From NCBI GenBank assembly GCA_035550375.1, contig DASZPH010000116.1:1-64000 (forward strand): a DNA stretch of 64,000 bases, written 5' to 3'. Below, piece by piece: positions 49,301-51,915 of this stretch; position 1 is the first letter of the stretch, and every line of letters begins with the position of its first letter. Source of the stretch: DASSFG01 sp035550375. Its GTDB lineage: Bacteria; Planctomycetota; Planctomycetia; Pirellulales; JAICIG01. A program made the position numbers and the translations under genes. A model generated the notes under the pieces. That model saw only the letters and a list, made by a program, of their open reading frames with translations, was not told the DNA's origin and did no database searches.

Positions 49301-51716
49301 CGTTGATCGCTTGAATCGTGCCCTGGTTCTGGCCCGGACCGAGTTGCACATTGACGTTCTGGCCGCCATTAGCCGTGATCGTCCCCTGATTCGTCATCGA
49401 CGTGCCGCCACCGATGAACCCTCCGCCGGCAACGATCGTCACGCTCGACGTGAGCGAGCCCGACTGAACGGCGACCTCATTGGAGCTGTTCGGGAAGAGC
49501 ACAATTTGACCACTGCCGCTCAGTGTTTGCGAGTTGCCGGGCGCCGAAAAGAAGAGCTGACTCGCGGCGGTCTGAGTGCCGACAATCAGCGTCGCGTTGA
49601 GCTGCAGATTGTTCTGGATCGTCAGGCTTGAACTGTGGGATTGGAGGTCGAGGGGACTATTCAGCGTCATGTTGCTGAGCGTTCCCTGGGAGTTGACGAT
49701 CAGCGAAGCAAACCCGTCGGTCGAAAACGTCCCGTTACTCAGCGTGCCGCTGACCAGGTTCCAGCTCCCGGTCGTGGTGCTGGAGAGCGCCAGATTGCCA
49801 CTAATCTTTCCCGTCAGGTTGACGGCGCTCGACGCGTCGCGAACGAAGGCCGGCGCGGCCTGCGCGGAAGAGCTGACGTAAGCGGCCCCCAGGCTCGCCT
49901 GAGTGAAGGTGCCATTTAGATTGACGACCGAAAAGGTCGACTGGATCAGGCCATTGTTCGTCCAGGTATCGGTGATCGAATTATCGAGCGAGAGGGTACC
50001 GCCGCCCGAGATACTGATCGTGCCGCTGGACGCATTCGTCCAGTTCGACCCATAGATGGTCAGACGCGGGCCGTTGATGCCTTGGATGATACTCTGGTTC
50101 TGGCCGGTGCCCAACTGAACCTGCACCGTCTGGTTCGCTGCGTCGGCGGTGATCGTTCCCTGGTTCGTCAAGCCTCCACTTCCGCCGATGAAACCTCCGT
50201 GCGCGACGACAGCCACACCGGCGCCGATCGTCAGCGAGCCCGCCGGAATTGAGAGCTGGTTGCTGGAATTCGGTTCAAGCAGGATCTCGCCGCCGCCCGA
50301 GGTACTCAGCGTCTGGCTAGGACTGGCCCGGAATTGAAGCGAAGCCGCAGTAGTTCCGGTCGTGTTGCCCACTTGCCATGTAGTATTGAGCGTCAGGCCG
50401 CCGCTGATCGTGAGGCTGGCGTTGTTATTGATCGTTAGATCGACCGGACTGTTGAGCGTGACCGCGTTGAGCGTGCCGCCGAAGGTGGTGGCGATGAGGC
50501 CGTCGAGGCCGGGTATTGTGTTCTCGATCGAAAAAGCTCCGCCGTTGAGCTTACCCCCCAACATGAACCAGGGCCCGGTGGTCGCGACGCCCAGCGAGAG
50601 TGAACCGTCGATCTCGCCCGTCAGGTTGACGGTGCTATTCGCATCCCGCACAAAGGCCGGAGCGGTCTGAGGCGCCCCGCTTACGTAAGTCGTGCCGAGG
50701 CTGGCTTGCGTGATCTTGCCGCCGATGTTCACCGTAGAGTGGTTCACTTGAATCAGCCCGCTATTAACCCACGTGTCGCTCGTCGGCGCGGCGTTGTCCA
50801 GAGAAAGGGTCGCGCCGCTGACGGCGCTGATCACGCCGCTGGCGGCATTCGTCCAGTTGGTGCCGTCGACGGTCAGGTTGGCCCCGCTGACCGTCGCCTT
50901 GATCGTGCCGAAGTTCGAACCCGTGCCCAGGGCAACGTTCAAACCCGGGAACGTTCCGTTGGCGGTGTTCGCGTTGATGATTCCTTGGTTGTTGAGCGCG
51001 GTCGACGGACTTCCGATGTGGCCGCTTCCGCCCGCGATCGTAATTCCCGAGCCGATCGTGAGCGTGCTGCCGCTGGAAAGGTCCAGCGTTTCGTTGTTCG
51101 CGGCCATCACGATCGTGCCCGTGTGGCCCGCGTCGGGGGCGATGGTCTGGTTGCCGTCGAACGTCAGCGAGCCGCCCGAGGCGGCCGTTCCCAGACTGAC
51201 CGTGCCGTCCAGCAAGAGGGCCGGCGTCGCGGCGCCCGGGTTGATGCGCAGCCCGCCGCCACCCTCAATCGTCAGGGTCGAGCCGGCTCCGACCGTCACC
51301 TGGCCGATGATGGGAACGTTGGCGGAATTGTAGTCCAGCGACGCGCCCCCGCTGAGGGTGATCGTCTTGGCCGCCAGGGTCTGAGCGTTCGTGTGAAACG
51401 TGACCGCGCTGCCGCCGCCGATCACAACGTCGGACGTCGAGGTCGGCACGCCGTTGTCCCAGTTGCCGACCGTCGTCCAGAGCCCGTCGCCAGCCGTGCC
51501 GGTCCAGTTGTCGGCGCTTAAGAGCGCGATCGGCTCGAGCCGCTCGAAAGGCCAGCTTGCCGACTGGCGATAGAGATCGCCGTTTCGATGCCGCCGCGGG
51601 CCGCGGCCAAAGGAGAACCAGCTTCCACCACGACGGCCATGCCGTAACCGGACGGACCGCGCCAACCCGCTCGTTCCCAGGAACAAACGACGCAACCATG
51701 CGCGCAAAGAGAACAT
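28326..51716 (-). CDS. Giant exported repeat protein (about 7,800 aa) with beta-helix, PKD, RTX-like, metzincin and PPC-like domains
   Basis: One uninterrupted 23.4-kb frame. The start ATG 51716 (MFSLRAWLRRLFLG) is preceded by GGAAG. A GTG at 51758 would add 14 residues. The N-terminus has a basic segment and FERLEPIALLS, a variant of the LEPR-XLL motif that marks large planctomycete exported proteins. Modules in protein order (listed as separate entries): beta-solenoid with NWS-type modules, CSLREA-like parts, NTIGG-type helix repeats with an inserted LamG, Ig/PKD-like domains, RTX-like repeats, a metzincin, a PPC-like domain, a short RTX-like stretch, Ig-like and filamin-like repeats, and a planctomycete C-terminal domain. 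The likely role is a cell-surface or secreted adhesin-like scaffold with protease activity. It lacks a PEP-CTERM tail and any obvious sortase signal. Secretion is probably type I-like (RTX) or through a planctomycete-specific route, by inference. Confidence 0.9.
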   Translation of the reverse strand: MFSLRAWLRRLFLGTSGLARSVRLRHGRRGGSWFSFGRGPRRHRNGDLYRQSASWPFERLEPIALLSADNWTGTAGDGLWTTVGNWDNGVPTSTSDVVIGGGSAVTFHTNAQTLAAKTITLSGGASLDYNSANVPIIGQVTVGAGSTLTIEGGGGLRINPGAATPALLLDGTVSLGTAASGGSLTFDGNQTIAPDAGHTGTIVMAANNETLDLSSGSTLTIGSGITIAGGSGHIGSPSTALNNQGIINANTANGTFPGLNVALGTGSNFGTIKATVSGANLTVDGTNWTNAASGVISAVSGATLSLDNAAPTSDTWVNSGLIQVNHSTVNIGGKITQASLGTTYVSGAPQTAPAFVRDANSTVNLTGEIDGSLSLGVATTGPWFMLGGKLNGGAFSIENTIPGLDGLIATTFGGTLNAVTLNSPVDLTINNNASLTISGGLTLNTTWQVGNTTGTTAASLQFRASPSQTLSTSGGGEILLEPNSSNQLSIPAGSLTIGAGVAVVAHGGFIGGSGGLTNQGTITADAANQTVQVQLGTGQNQSIIQGINGPRLTIYGSNWTNASSGTISISGGGTLSLDNSITDTWTNNGLIQSTFSVVNLNGTFTQASLGAAYVSSSAQAAPAFVRDASSAVNLTGKISGNLALSSTTTGSWNLVSGTLSNGTFSTDGFASLIVNSQGTLSNMTLNSPLDLQSHSSSLTIQNNLQLNATLIVGTQTAASQLFFSAPGNSQTLSGSGQIVLFPNSSNEVAVQSGSLTSSVTIVAGGGFIGGGTSMTNQGTITANGGQNVNVQLGPGQNQGTIQAINGGSLTVTSSGNFSAGTLTGGTWKAVSGGVLRLSGDNIVTNAASIVLDGNTSHIYNASSGTTDALAGLTTNAAAGSLTVNNGYSLTPAGGTLANAGLLAGNATINGGVSNSGTVAPGGIRQTGTLTIQGSYSQSGTGALDIDIAGTTFGSFDRIVAQTANLGGTLSPTALSGFQSARGNTYYVITAAAGVSGSFASIGNPGFASGDILAPKVASTAFGLLDLPAGTTTYWVGPGSGNWSTAGNWSTGVAPASTDSVYIGSPYSVTFDTGGPVHSLFLDGSLDVAGSLNNLTVTNGLTVNGTLTGSGTIVGDVTNSGTFTPGGDGTVGTINIQGNYTQTPSGTLKIDIGGGFAGGFDQMNVTGTTNSGGMLDVQATGGFSPPLGQFFDVVTAASFNGEFPTVNTSLSGGNSLTPYYLANYEPSGANALVLSLNPAGTTDYWTNPAGGDWNAAGNWSNGVPTSHDNALINVPALSGTVLISGGENVSVQSLTVGSAPGFNTLAIEGDSTLSIDQGVGTALSGDATIALGVDPTSWGKILFDGTAVSVEGVTITFGINSSNQIAIDPTGAGDSVLFLDATLNGIEGELTAGAASDAIINDADSSITSDFGLVIDPAGTFTNHGAVIVSGGSLVVSPQGGITNFANGVLTGGTWEVDAGTLELTGDDIRTNDATINLGGGQLTVNAAGDSALANLDDNDVQGSLNINSDTFTTNAFNFTNAGTVTIGPGVTFVAPAGFTYTQVSGTTAIENGTLDGAAGGGGAGAGSGNGNVVINGGRITGPGTIADNLTINGGTFAPNGVVAINGNYTQHSGGTLSLLLRGTADGQFDQVTVDGVATLGGTLNVLDDEGFSPPADGSLYPVFESGPLGSISGDFAVKNTRLANGAFLATYYGATGMTLGVVPVGTTDYWINPAGGDWSNPSNWSTGAVPTTTDHVFIGVPGAPTITVANGESGDVASLALATDTLQVDGTVGVTNFELLSGTLSGAGSATLLSTATIRGGTLATASLTNEGTVTIDGDVTLATTLVNNNQITQTGGTVFFADGEIDNFGNYDFAADDPSGQASWVSESGTNTFLNVVDGVLGKTAGTGTTSIAAALSVAPLTIDNQDEVDVDAGTLDLSGATVAQLSGNVLSGGYWYVNNATLTLGAVITSNAAHISLSGAAASFPDVDGLTTNSGGLQVDTGLTLMGPSLTNTGYVSVGAGGELVVLSPSGHGVYSQTAGETYMSGGTLHATGGVVLSGGTLDGYGTIEGNVTNSATVEQDGGALNLKGNYTQMSTGALVLTLFDTSQGEPQPGGYGQLDVTGNAAIQGQVSVHTSFIATLAAGATFQPLVFGSSSGLAGALSLPSGFSSLVTNTSLLLFNGAAPTVFTVTNTSGDFSVSGSLGDAIQQADLAGGGIIEFDLPAGSVIRPNTSLPVIAVPIVIDGTSATNYGGTPAIEIDGTNAAAGANGLSISAPNTLITGLSIVNFGGAGIDLSGVAARYDVIEGNWIGVSLASAAAPNNTGILIENNATQNLIGGPLLAATNVISGNAFDGIDISSASQNYVEGNIIGLDPAAATAIPNGSRGINMFGASTGNFVGITEASRAANVIAGNLGDGVDINGTGTNGNVVNGNFIGTNAAGVAGLGNQNGVAIYGGAQNNTVNQGNVVSGNNASGVSISGPGTTGNEVKGNLIGTDPTGTLALGNAFDGVAINNGASSNTIGGGAGDGNTISGNHFGGITISDGGTSQNVVEGNFIGTDVSGANALGNALDGVTIASGASNNTVGGPIAGFGNVISGNLDGVYLTGIGTSGNTVEGNLIGTNAAGTAAVANMGSGVHIAVGASDNTIGGPISDARNVISGNSGAGVYISDNGTMGNMVEGNYIGTNAAGERAIANGGSGVQIVGGANNNTIGGSDPSDGNLISGNNFDGIYLGGAGTTQNTIANNLIGTNATGSSIVFNTSSGVFLDRGADHTTIGPGNVIMGLTDGLDITSNSNSVLGNKIGTNAAGDAPLGIYEGGIGIELHGSDNTIGDPAQGNLISGNSDGGIYLSGSSANDNQIVGNTIGTDATGSFPIPNGSGIYITGGANTNDIGLPGEGNLISGNNGDGVVISNPGTNSNSVVGNLIGTNAAGTAAVGNQGNGLDIYGGADANTVGGFGEENVLSGNDGYGIRVDGFTASGNHVFANYVGTEAGGMGTLTNASGALSVTDGAYVYLAGSFTGNVLDDGTVDLDGNNVAVTGAFTGSGTATNNGAGTPTLSVDGTGTFDGDIVEGEGSALAFAVTGGTVGLSGDNFYSGGTTITAGTLLVTGTAGGPVTIAAGGTLNDQVINTQDSGLGTLRQAIDNANLASGAGANLITFDIPTSDPGYQVGTGTWTITPNYTNAGSGVSLPVVTSPVVLDGWSQGGASYSGSPLIELDGVNAHEATLGSFGLNIQAPNVMVRGFDIVNYPLESGGNGFGIGVFSPNATNDWIYGNYIGLDPTGEFAEPNGQGGIWVGSGASNVVIGTNADGVNDSAERNVISGNHGNGILVQGSHVTIAGNYIGLDATGGTALPNQVVGIYLDSTAQGSVVGGTVAGAGNVISGNAGNGVTLAGPLLASGAADLWHGDASGADSVGANNATVDSDVTYSQGRVGQAFTFPGATVTDGSQDVVDFGPNAGNFGTSDFTVQFWIQTTSTAARQVVLNKRDTTFDGSFWSIELLNGVPHVELDQDSASDNYNAFAAAVTVNDGHWHLLTLVRQGTTAVLYIDGIERGHGTTAGITNISNTGDMRSGTYVPGNPFLGASTYFVGRLDEISIFNRALQPVEIQPEIGAANNTVAGNYIGTNSTGSSAVANGGSGVEVFGAGNTIGGDTVAARNILSGNALTGVLLTGSGATSNKVQGNYIGTDVSGTQGLGNGSSGVAIQGGATGNVIGTDGDGVNDQTEGNLISGNGFGGDVGFGTDGVNIQSGDNIVAGNFIGTNYTGLVPLANHASAVAVRGGTGNRIGVDGTDPGAAAEGNVLAGSGTFGVYLDSNSTNTVIAGNKIGVGADGTTRVANGVDGIYVDTTIGTRIGTNADGINDDLERNVVSGNAVDGIDLTANGSGTVIAGNYIGTDATGMVALANGGNGITINGGHNVIGGGLPGAGNLISGNATNGVLIGGSSATGNVLAGNYIGVNAAGSTALPNSGNTLTTAGVIVNGGANHNFIGTNGDGVNDASEGNVISGNTGGGVFITGAGTNSNVVAGNFIGLDSTGTYAIANHRGGVRIRAGAQYNLVGTNADGISDSDERNVVSGNVSFDGVSISGAGTNYNVVAGNYLGTDATGLHAVPNFDSGVSITTGAAFNRIGTDGLKGGLDIEEGNLISGNHLDGMYLEDAVDNVIAGNDIGTDETGAAALPNGATGIILTTDVSGSQGNRIGTNSDGQGDADERNVISGNATDGILITGSGTGSNTVAGNYIGTNAAGTAALANAGNGVNVSGTATNTIGGTNIAARNVIGGNLAQGVLVTGAAATGNKIAGDYIGTNAAGTAAVPNRGGDGVRLASGANDNTVGGTTAGAGNVLSGNLGVGVRITGAGSNSNTVAGNEIGTNAAGTAALANGNSGVLIDSGAQSNTIGGASAAARNVISGNALAGVAFQSSGTTGNTVEGNWVGLNAAGTGGLANVQTGIAFVDSSSGNSALDNVVSGNQLAGVYVGGSLQTPPGSSNNIIRGNLIGTTPGGTTPLGNSGPGVWIQNGSTGNVVGGTAAGQANVIAFNSQSGVKIAGSTTTGNASRANSIYANGNLGIELANGGNSNQPYPVITTVTFGNQGGSPVTTIVGTLHAAPNTTYVVDFYANPAADPSGYGQGESYLGSITLGTDSNGAGSFNDAILYDGTALANGGKQQVFSATATDPAGNTSQFALDAPTPSISVAIHAPATSSEGLSLELTSSVTDTNAGATYTYNWNVTTPTGSVLSLGGAANQPSLQLDPVNIGTYTVTLTVTDSLGNAAQATALIKVTAPAPAVVIQGSPSGPAPGTGVVGTPISLTGTLVAPAGDTISAYGWSVSKNGQPYSLPAGTITNQADFTFTPGAPGSYVVQLLATDANGGTATAIDDVLVTTATPVAQITQVPAVAVEGTPITLANAITSGSLTGTLTYVWSVTKNGAAYDPGAPTNQPTFTFTPNDEGTYQISLSVTDGTTSGIAPPVVIQVKDAPLTATITDATTGHAPAGNVLAGTSISLRGAAGTPDTIDAPSLSWAVTDSAGEAIAGGSGATFGFTPHQMGLYIVTLTATDSTQTANSSVAFNVGAPAIGVVLATSGSLTEGGQVTVQATATPPNAYSYAWTVTDESAPVSVGTTTSGGGSAVMFSPPTAGSYLVSVTVNNGTVGVTTSTVVNVVNEAPSAPTITVAAGGTVLAPNPSVPEGTLLNLSAASADPGGSFDTLTYVWQIIGPEGFTQTTGGPTFNFTPIESGQYSVTATATDSNGATATSNITIGVTHVQPTPTIEVGSVTVGAAGDTTVNMRAAVPDPGNDDQFDYFWTAFNPQGGTVATTSGFGLASFSFTESAGKPGIYTVRVRVTDDDGGDQTTTAPIVSAGDNQTITLQTTGGMTTVSVDGATVTTVSSGQGMQVVVVATGAGVTIDGSGASVSLVEAALGSHDTLMGGSGNNVLQGDSGFNSLMGGSGPNTLYASTGDTLLGGNGNNANLFQVLTSPSVPASNGPISITAGNHDNTLSFAQSSLPVTVNLASNGTQQIDANDQLQLSGQFQNLMGSSGADMLFAAPNSTVYGGGGNDSLLAAGGSNIGLVSGSLAGQAAKLEVDGAKGAMLFGGTGNDSMIASGGTSVSMYAGSGNSSLSATGGASISMQAGGGQSSLYASGGSSITMFGGTGNDSLSSTGGMSVSMYTGGGGDTLPHSGSSSISLFGGGGYDTMAASGGTSISMYAGGGNESLSATGGTSVSMHAGGGNSSLYASGGSGVTMFGGTGNDSLSTSGGTSVSMMAGTGGTTIFPSGSSSISLFGGTGNETLSASGGTSISLYGGSGNDSLSTTGGTSVSIQAGSGNNSLYSSDGSSISLFGGTGNDSLISTGGTSVSMYAGSGNTSLHSSGGSSITMFGGTGNDSLVSTGGTSVSMYAGSGNTSLHNSGGSSITMFGGTGNDSLTSTGGTSVSMYGGSGNATLSSTGGTTVSMVGGAGNSSLYSSGGSSVTMFGGTGNDSLGSTGGTSVSMYGGSGNATLSSTGGTTVTMVGGTGNSSLYNSGGSSITMFGGTGNDTMQTSGGTSVSMYGGSGNSSLSASGSSYTMTTSGGTQTLYTSGGSSITMFGGSGNDTLTSTGGTSVSMYGGSGNSSLSSTGGTAVTMVGGTGNSTLYTSGGSSITMFGGTGNDTMQTSGGTSVSMYAGSGNSSVHSSGGSSITMFGGTGNDSLSSTGGTSVSMYGGSGNSSLSSTGGTAVTMVGGTGNSTLYNSGGSSVTMFGGTGNDSLNTSGGTSVSMYGGSGNSSLSASGSTSSTLVGGTGNSSLHNSGGSSITMFGGTGNDTLDNTAGTFISLYGGTGHDSLSSTGAFSSALVGGTSDDSLFSSGNSGMTLFGGGGSDLLFSSSDRSVELIGGSVVVTLFTSAGAPYTVLASGNDTLTASGDTSATLLAGNSNGDSLYNSGGSNVTLFGGSGDDTVGTAGGANVELAAGGGNNVYQVSGPSSQSAPIVLNDLATFADSQADTDSQLPGTNTITFGPGEFAASLNLANAGNGDAGTSLPVQQVTSDLWLALVGQFQNVVGTPGNDSISGNSGPNVLTGGSGNDTLMGGSGSATLVAGSGNDSLLAGSGGTTFEFKGSSFGSDTIDPPGGTDNTLDFSQFGGPVTLDLGSKSLQTVNEATGLSLLLKTNAGINGVVDSAFDDSVTGDAGNDRFYVGRGNDTFTGGGGSDTYFFSGSQLGHDQINEGGTFGGVTASSTNRLYFLEFGAPLDVNLNGTAGAPQITSTVGGKSWLSVSLSNPNAFNDVVGTRYGDTIQAGSGDVSLYGGGGHDSLVAGSGNAYLQSGVTQVVFLDFDHPASQSDVSYSDFGGEDLEGAIVERLQHDYADFNYEFTTDQAQAEQWATPFGGLYTTFKINQGPAGGQSNQLDFLNLDLGGVSTVNINSFLGYGGGLVTPTDTNIIQLTADIIAHELGHQSGLRHTDSFGPIGTGVASTVASGYFPGAQTSDASAPETPADVMASPASVGTTLNQAAQLTYLGERDAIKLAFNDSGVVVNQAGLPTASPPAGVEGKAFVTNAYQLGALPALAVPNTIEDPTNRDFGQPFYVKALDVSGSLSAANEQDFYAFQGLPDEVVNVLAISAADTLNPHPFFTELGLFDSAGDLLAYNLHDFESTDSSLVDVRLPVPAGETPNADGTYTYYIGIDAYSGVPQDITPESPGDYQLFLYTFTTPDFGVDPPTPPPVPGGATLMGKGGNDTFVGSSGNDYFTFQPGSAGQASVVAGSGQETLDLSQSPAEGYLPNPLPPNVKLLEPLNVGTNTVLGSSANPSVLNQPVTFTATVTAETGDAFPTGTVLFEDDGEILDTETLDGTTNQVTSTISALSQGTHPIQAVYVPTGDFAGSPSNVVEQQVNAYGIASQLVFMPQPSDTTAGSAINGPSGVVVLIEDSYGNVVADDHSLVTISIGSVMAAAGNATAGLIDSTTSVNATAGKATFTNLVLDQAGQYTLAASDNGLSGFASHSFNVTPAAFHQLFFPTAGQPTNTTAGSAINSTNGGVEVWIEDTYGNVLTNDNSQVVISIGSFTAAPGSAASGFINSTTGVNATAGEATFTNLVLDRAGQYTLAASDNGLTGFAPHSFSVTPAVASQLIFTTLPATATATQVVNSPAGIQVSIEDQYKNVETGDASTVSLHVASGPGTFAAGSITSAGAVAGVATFKNVALTLSGTYVLSATDSAGGLSGSGGVTVNPLDVTSQVSAVRSAFLYSYTTLTYVGTLAITNTSSGTINGALEVVLKGLPAGVTLAKVTLGSTTLSFGLDASGEPVIAIPTSVLASLTRNQKITLSLQFNNPSKVGITFNTQVLADAS
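28690..29995 (-). other. Big_3-like Ig domain followed by three filamin-like repeats
   Basis: VLNQPVTFTATVTAETGDAFPTGTVLFEDDG is a Big_3/Big_5-type Ig start. Then three units begin SQLVFMPQPSDTTAGS, HQLFFPTAGQPTNTTAGS and SQLIFTTLPATATATQ, each with VWIEDTYGN-like and GQYTLAASDNGL-like strands. Two of the three are nearly identical over long stretches. After them (28329-28670) comes a C-terminal domain with LAITNTSSGTINGALEVVL and VTLAKVTLGSTTL, common at the ends of planctomycete giant proteins. Confidence 0.65.
30237..30612 (-). other. PPC-like (bacterial pre-peptidase C-terminal) domain
   Basis: About 125 residues after the protease domain: SLSAANEQDFYAF, ELGLFDSAGDLLAYN and TYTYYIGIDAYSG with final GDYQLFLYTF match the PPC beta-sandwich commonly found C-terminal to secreted peptidases. 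This supports the protease reading of the preceding domain. Confidence 0.7.
30760..31380 (-). other. Metzincin-type peptidase domain inside the giant protein
   Basis: About 205 residues between the RTX-like stretch and the PPC-like domain. The zinc motif HELGHQSGLRH (codons 31010-30978) matches HExxHxxGxxH with three His ligands and the catalytic Glu. A candidate Met-turn, ADVMAS, has its Met codon at 30866-30864, 48 residues after the first His. The N-terminal strand is VVFLDFDHPA, where peptidases of this planctomycete type start. Specificity is unknown. Confidence 0.78.
32421..35010 (-). repeat. About 45 tandem 57-bp (19-residue) RTX-like repeats
   Basis: Consensus SSTGGTSVSMYGGSGNSSL. 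Each unit has a nine-residue GGxGNxxLx half, like a calcium-binding RTX nonapeptide, and a ten-residue Gly/Ser/Thr half. Units alternate between SITMFGGTGNDSL, which keeps the RTX aspartate, and SVSMYGGSGNSSL, which lacks it. In the middle a three-unit order (SITMF, SVSMY, AVTMV) also repeats, giving 114- and 171-bp higher-order periods. More canonical RTX-like stretches lie on both sides (near 35010-35520 and 31400-32420). Confidence 0.85.
35750..37720 (-). other. About seven Ig/PKD-like domains
   Basis: Repeated units of about 95 residues with TYTVTLTVTDSLGN, YVVQLLATDANGG, YQISLSVTDGTTSG, YIVTLTATDSTQT, YSVTATATDSNGA and YTVRVRVTDDDGGDQ, which are the PKD signature strand (YxVxLxVxD). They usually serve as stalks between functional domains. 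Preceded near 37720-38050 by a fibronectin-like segment (TTYVVDFYANP). Confidence 0.75.
38050..45100 (-). repeat. About 27 beta-helix repeats of 66-68 residues (NTIGG/NVISGN/GNYIGTNAAG type)
   Basis: The unit is about 200 bp and carries NTIGG, NVISGN, GVxI, GNxVxGNxIGTNAAGT. I count 11 copies on the N-terminal side and 16 on the C-terminal side, separated by CSLREA-like and LamG segments. The units are diverged, so they are old duplications kept as a coil. They form a right-handed parallel beta-helix with Asn ladders. The copy number is counted by eye and may be off by one or two. Confidence 0.75.
40950..41572 (-). other. LamG/concanavalin-like domain inserted between beta-helix coils
   Basis: About 205 residues from DLWHGDASGADSVGANNATV to RLDEISIFNRALQPVEI, with the LamG core FTVQFWIQTTS, GHWHLLTLVRQGTTAVLYIDG and FVGRLDEISIFNRAL. 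Coils of the same helix repeat flank it directly on both sides. LamG domains bind glycans or glycoproteins. Confidence 0.8.
45200..51500 (-). other. N-terminal beta-solenoid region with four NWS-type modules
   Basis: About 2,100 residues with Gly/Ser/Thr/Asn-rich short strands. Four partly similar starts are seen: NWTGTAGDGLWTTVGNWDNG, then (near 48630) YWVGPGSGNWSTAGNWS, then (near 47970) YWTNPAGGDWNAAGNWS, then (near 46590) YWINPAGGDWSNPSNWS. Each is followed by GVPT or GVAP, a Val-rich strand and repeated LxSGGxLxV-type rungs such as TFTPGGDGTVGTINIQGNY. The pattern resembles autotransporter-like beta-solenoids found in PEP-CTERM bacteria. Coordinates are approximate. Confidence 0.6.
51516..51548 (-). 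other. LEPR-XLL-like motif of the giant protein
   Basis: FERLEPIALLS matches the planctomycete LEPR-XLL pattern (LEPRxLLS) except that Arg is replaced by Ile. It follows an Arg-rich N-terminal stretch (residues about 15-60) and precedes the first NWTGTAGDG module. Confidence 0.7.
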
Positions 51717-51724
51717 CGAGGCAC

Positions 51725-51738
51725 TTCCAACGTTGGAA
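51725..51738. promoter_or_regulatory. 14-bp perfect palindrome overlapping the giant gene's Shine-Dalgarno
   Basis: TTCCAACGTTGGAA is fully self-complementary and lies 8 bases before the ATG at 51716, covering the GGAAG. It could be an operator for a dimeric regulator, or an RNA hairpin hiding the ribosome binding site. If translation started at the GTG 51758 it would be inside the coding part. Confidence 0.4.
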
Positions 51739-51796
51739 ATAACGCCCCGATCAGCCACAGCTCGTCACGCAAGCCAGGCCATGCCAGCTCGTTCTA

Positions 51797-51821
51797 AAGG
51801 GGGAGTTTATCCACTCCCCTT
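51797..51821 (-). terminator. Possible intrinsic terminator downstream of the FHA gene
   Basis: A 7-bp stem (51813-51819 with 51800-51806) with a 6-base loop lies 95 bases after the FHA gene stop and is followed on the minus strand by only three T residues, so it is weak. It would separate that gene from the giant gene. Confidence 0.38.
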
Positions 51822-51915
51822 GTCGATGCAAGCGAAAAGCCCAAAAAGCATTCCCCCGTCTCTTCCTTTACGGCGTCGCGCGTATGGCGATGGCAGGCAG
51901 GGGGGGTGGACGAAA

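Noticed and set aside
51716..51758. GTG at 51758 as start of the giant gene
   Set aside because: It is possible, but ATG 51716 has GGAAG at good spacing and gives the usual short Arg-rich start of LEPR-XLL proteins. Kept only as an alternative.
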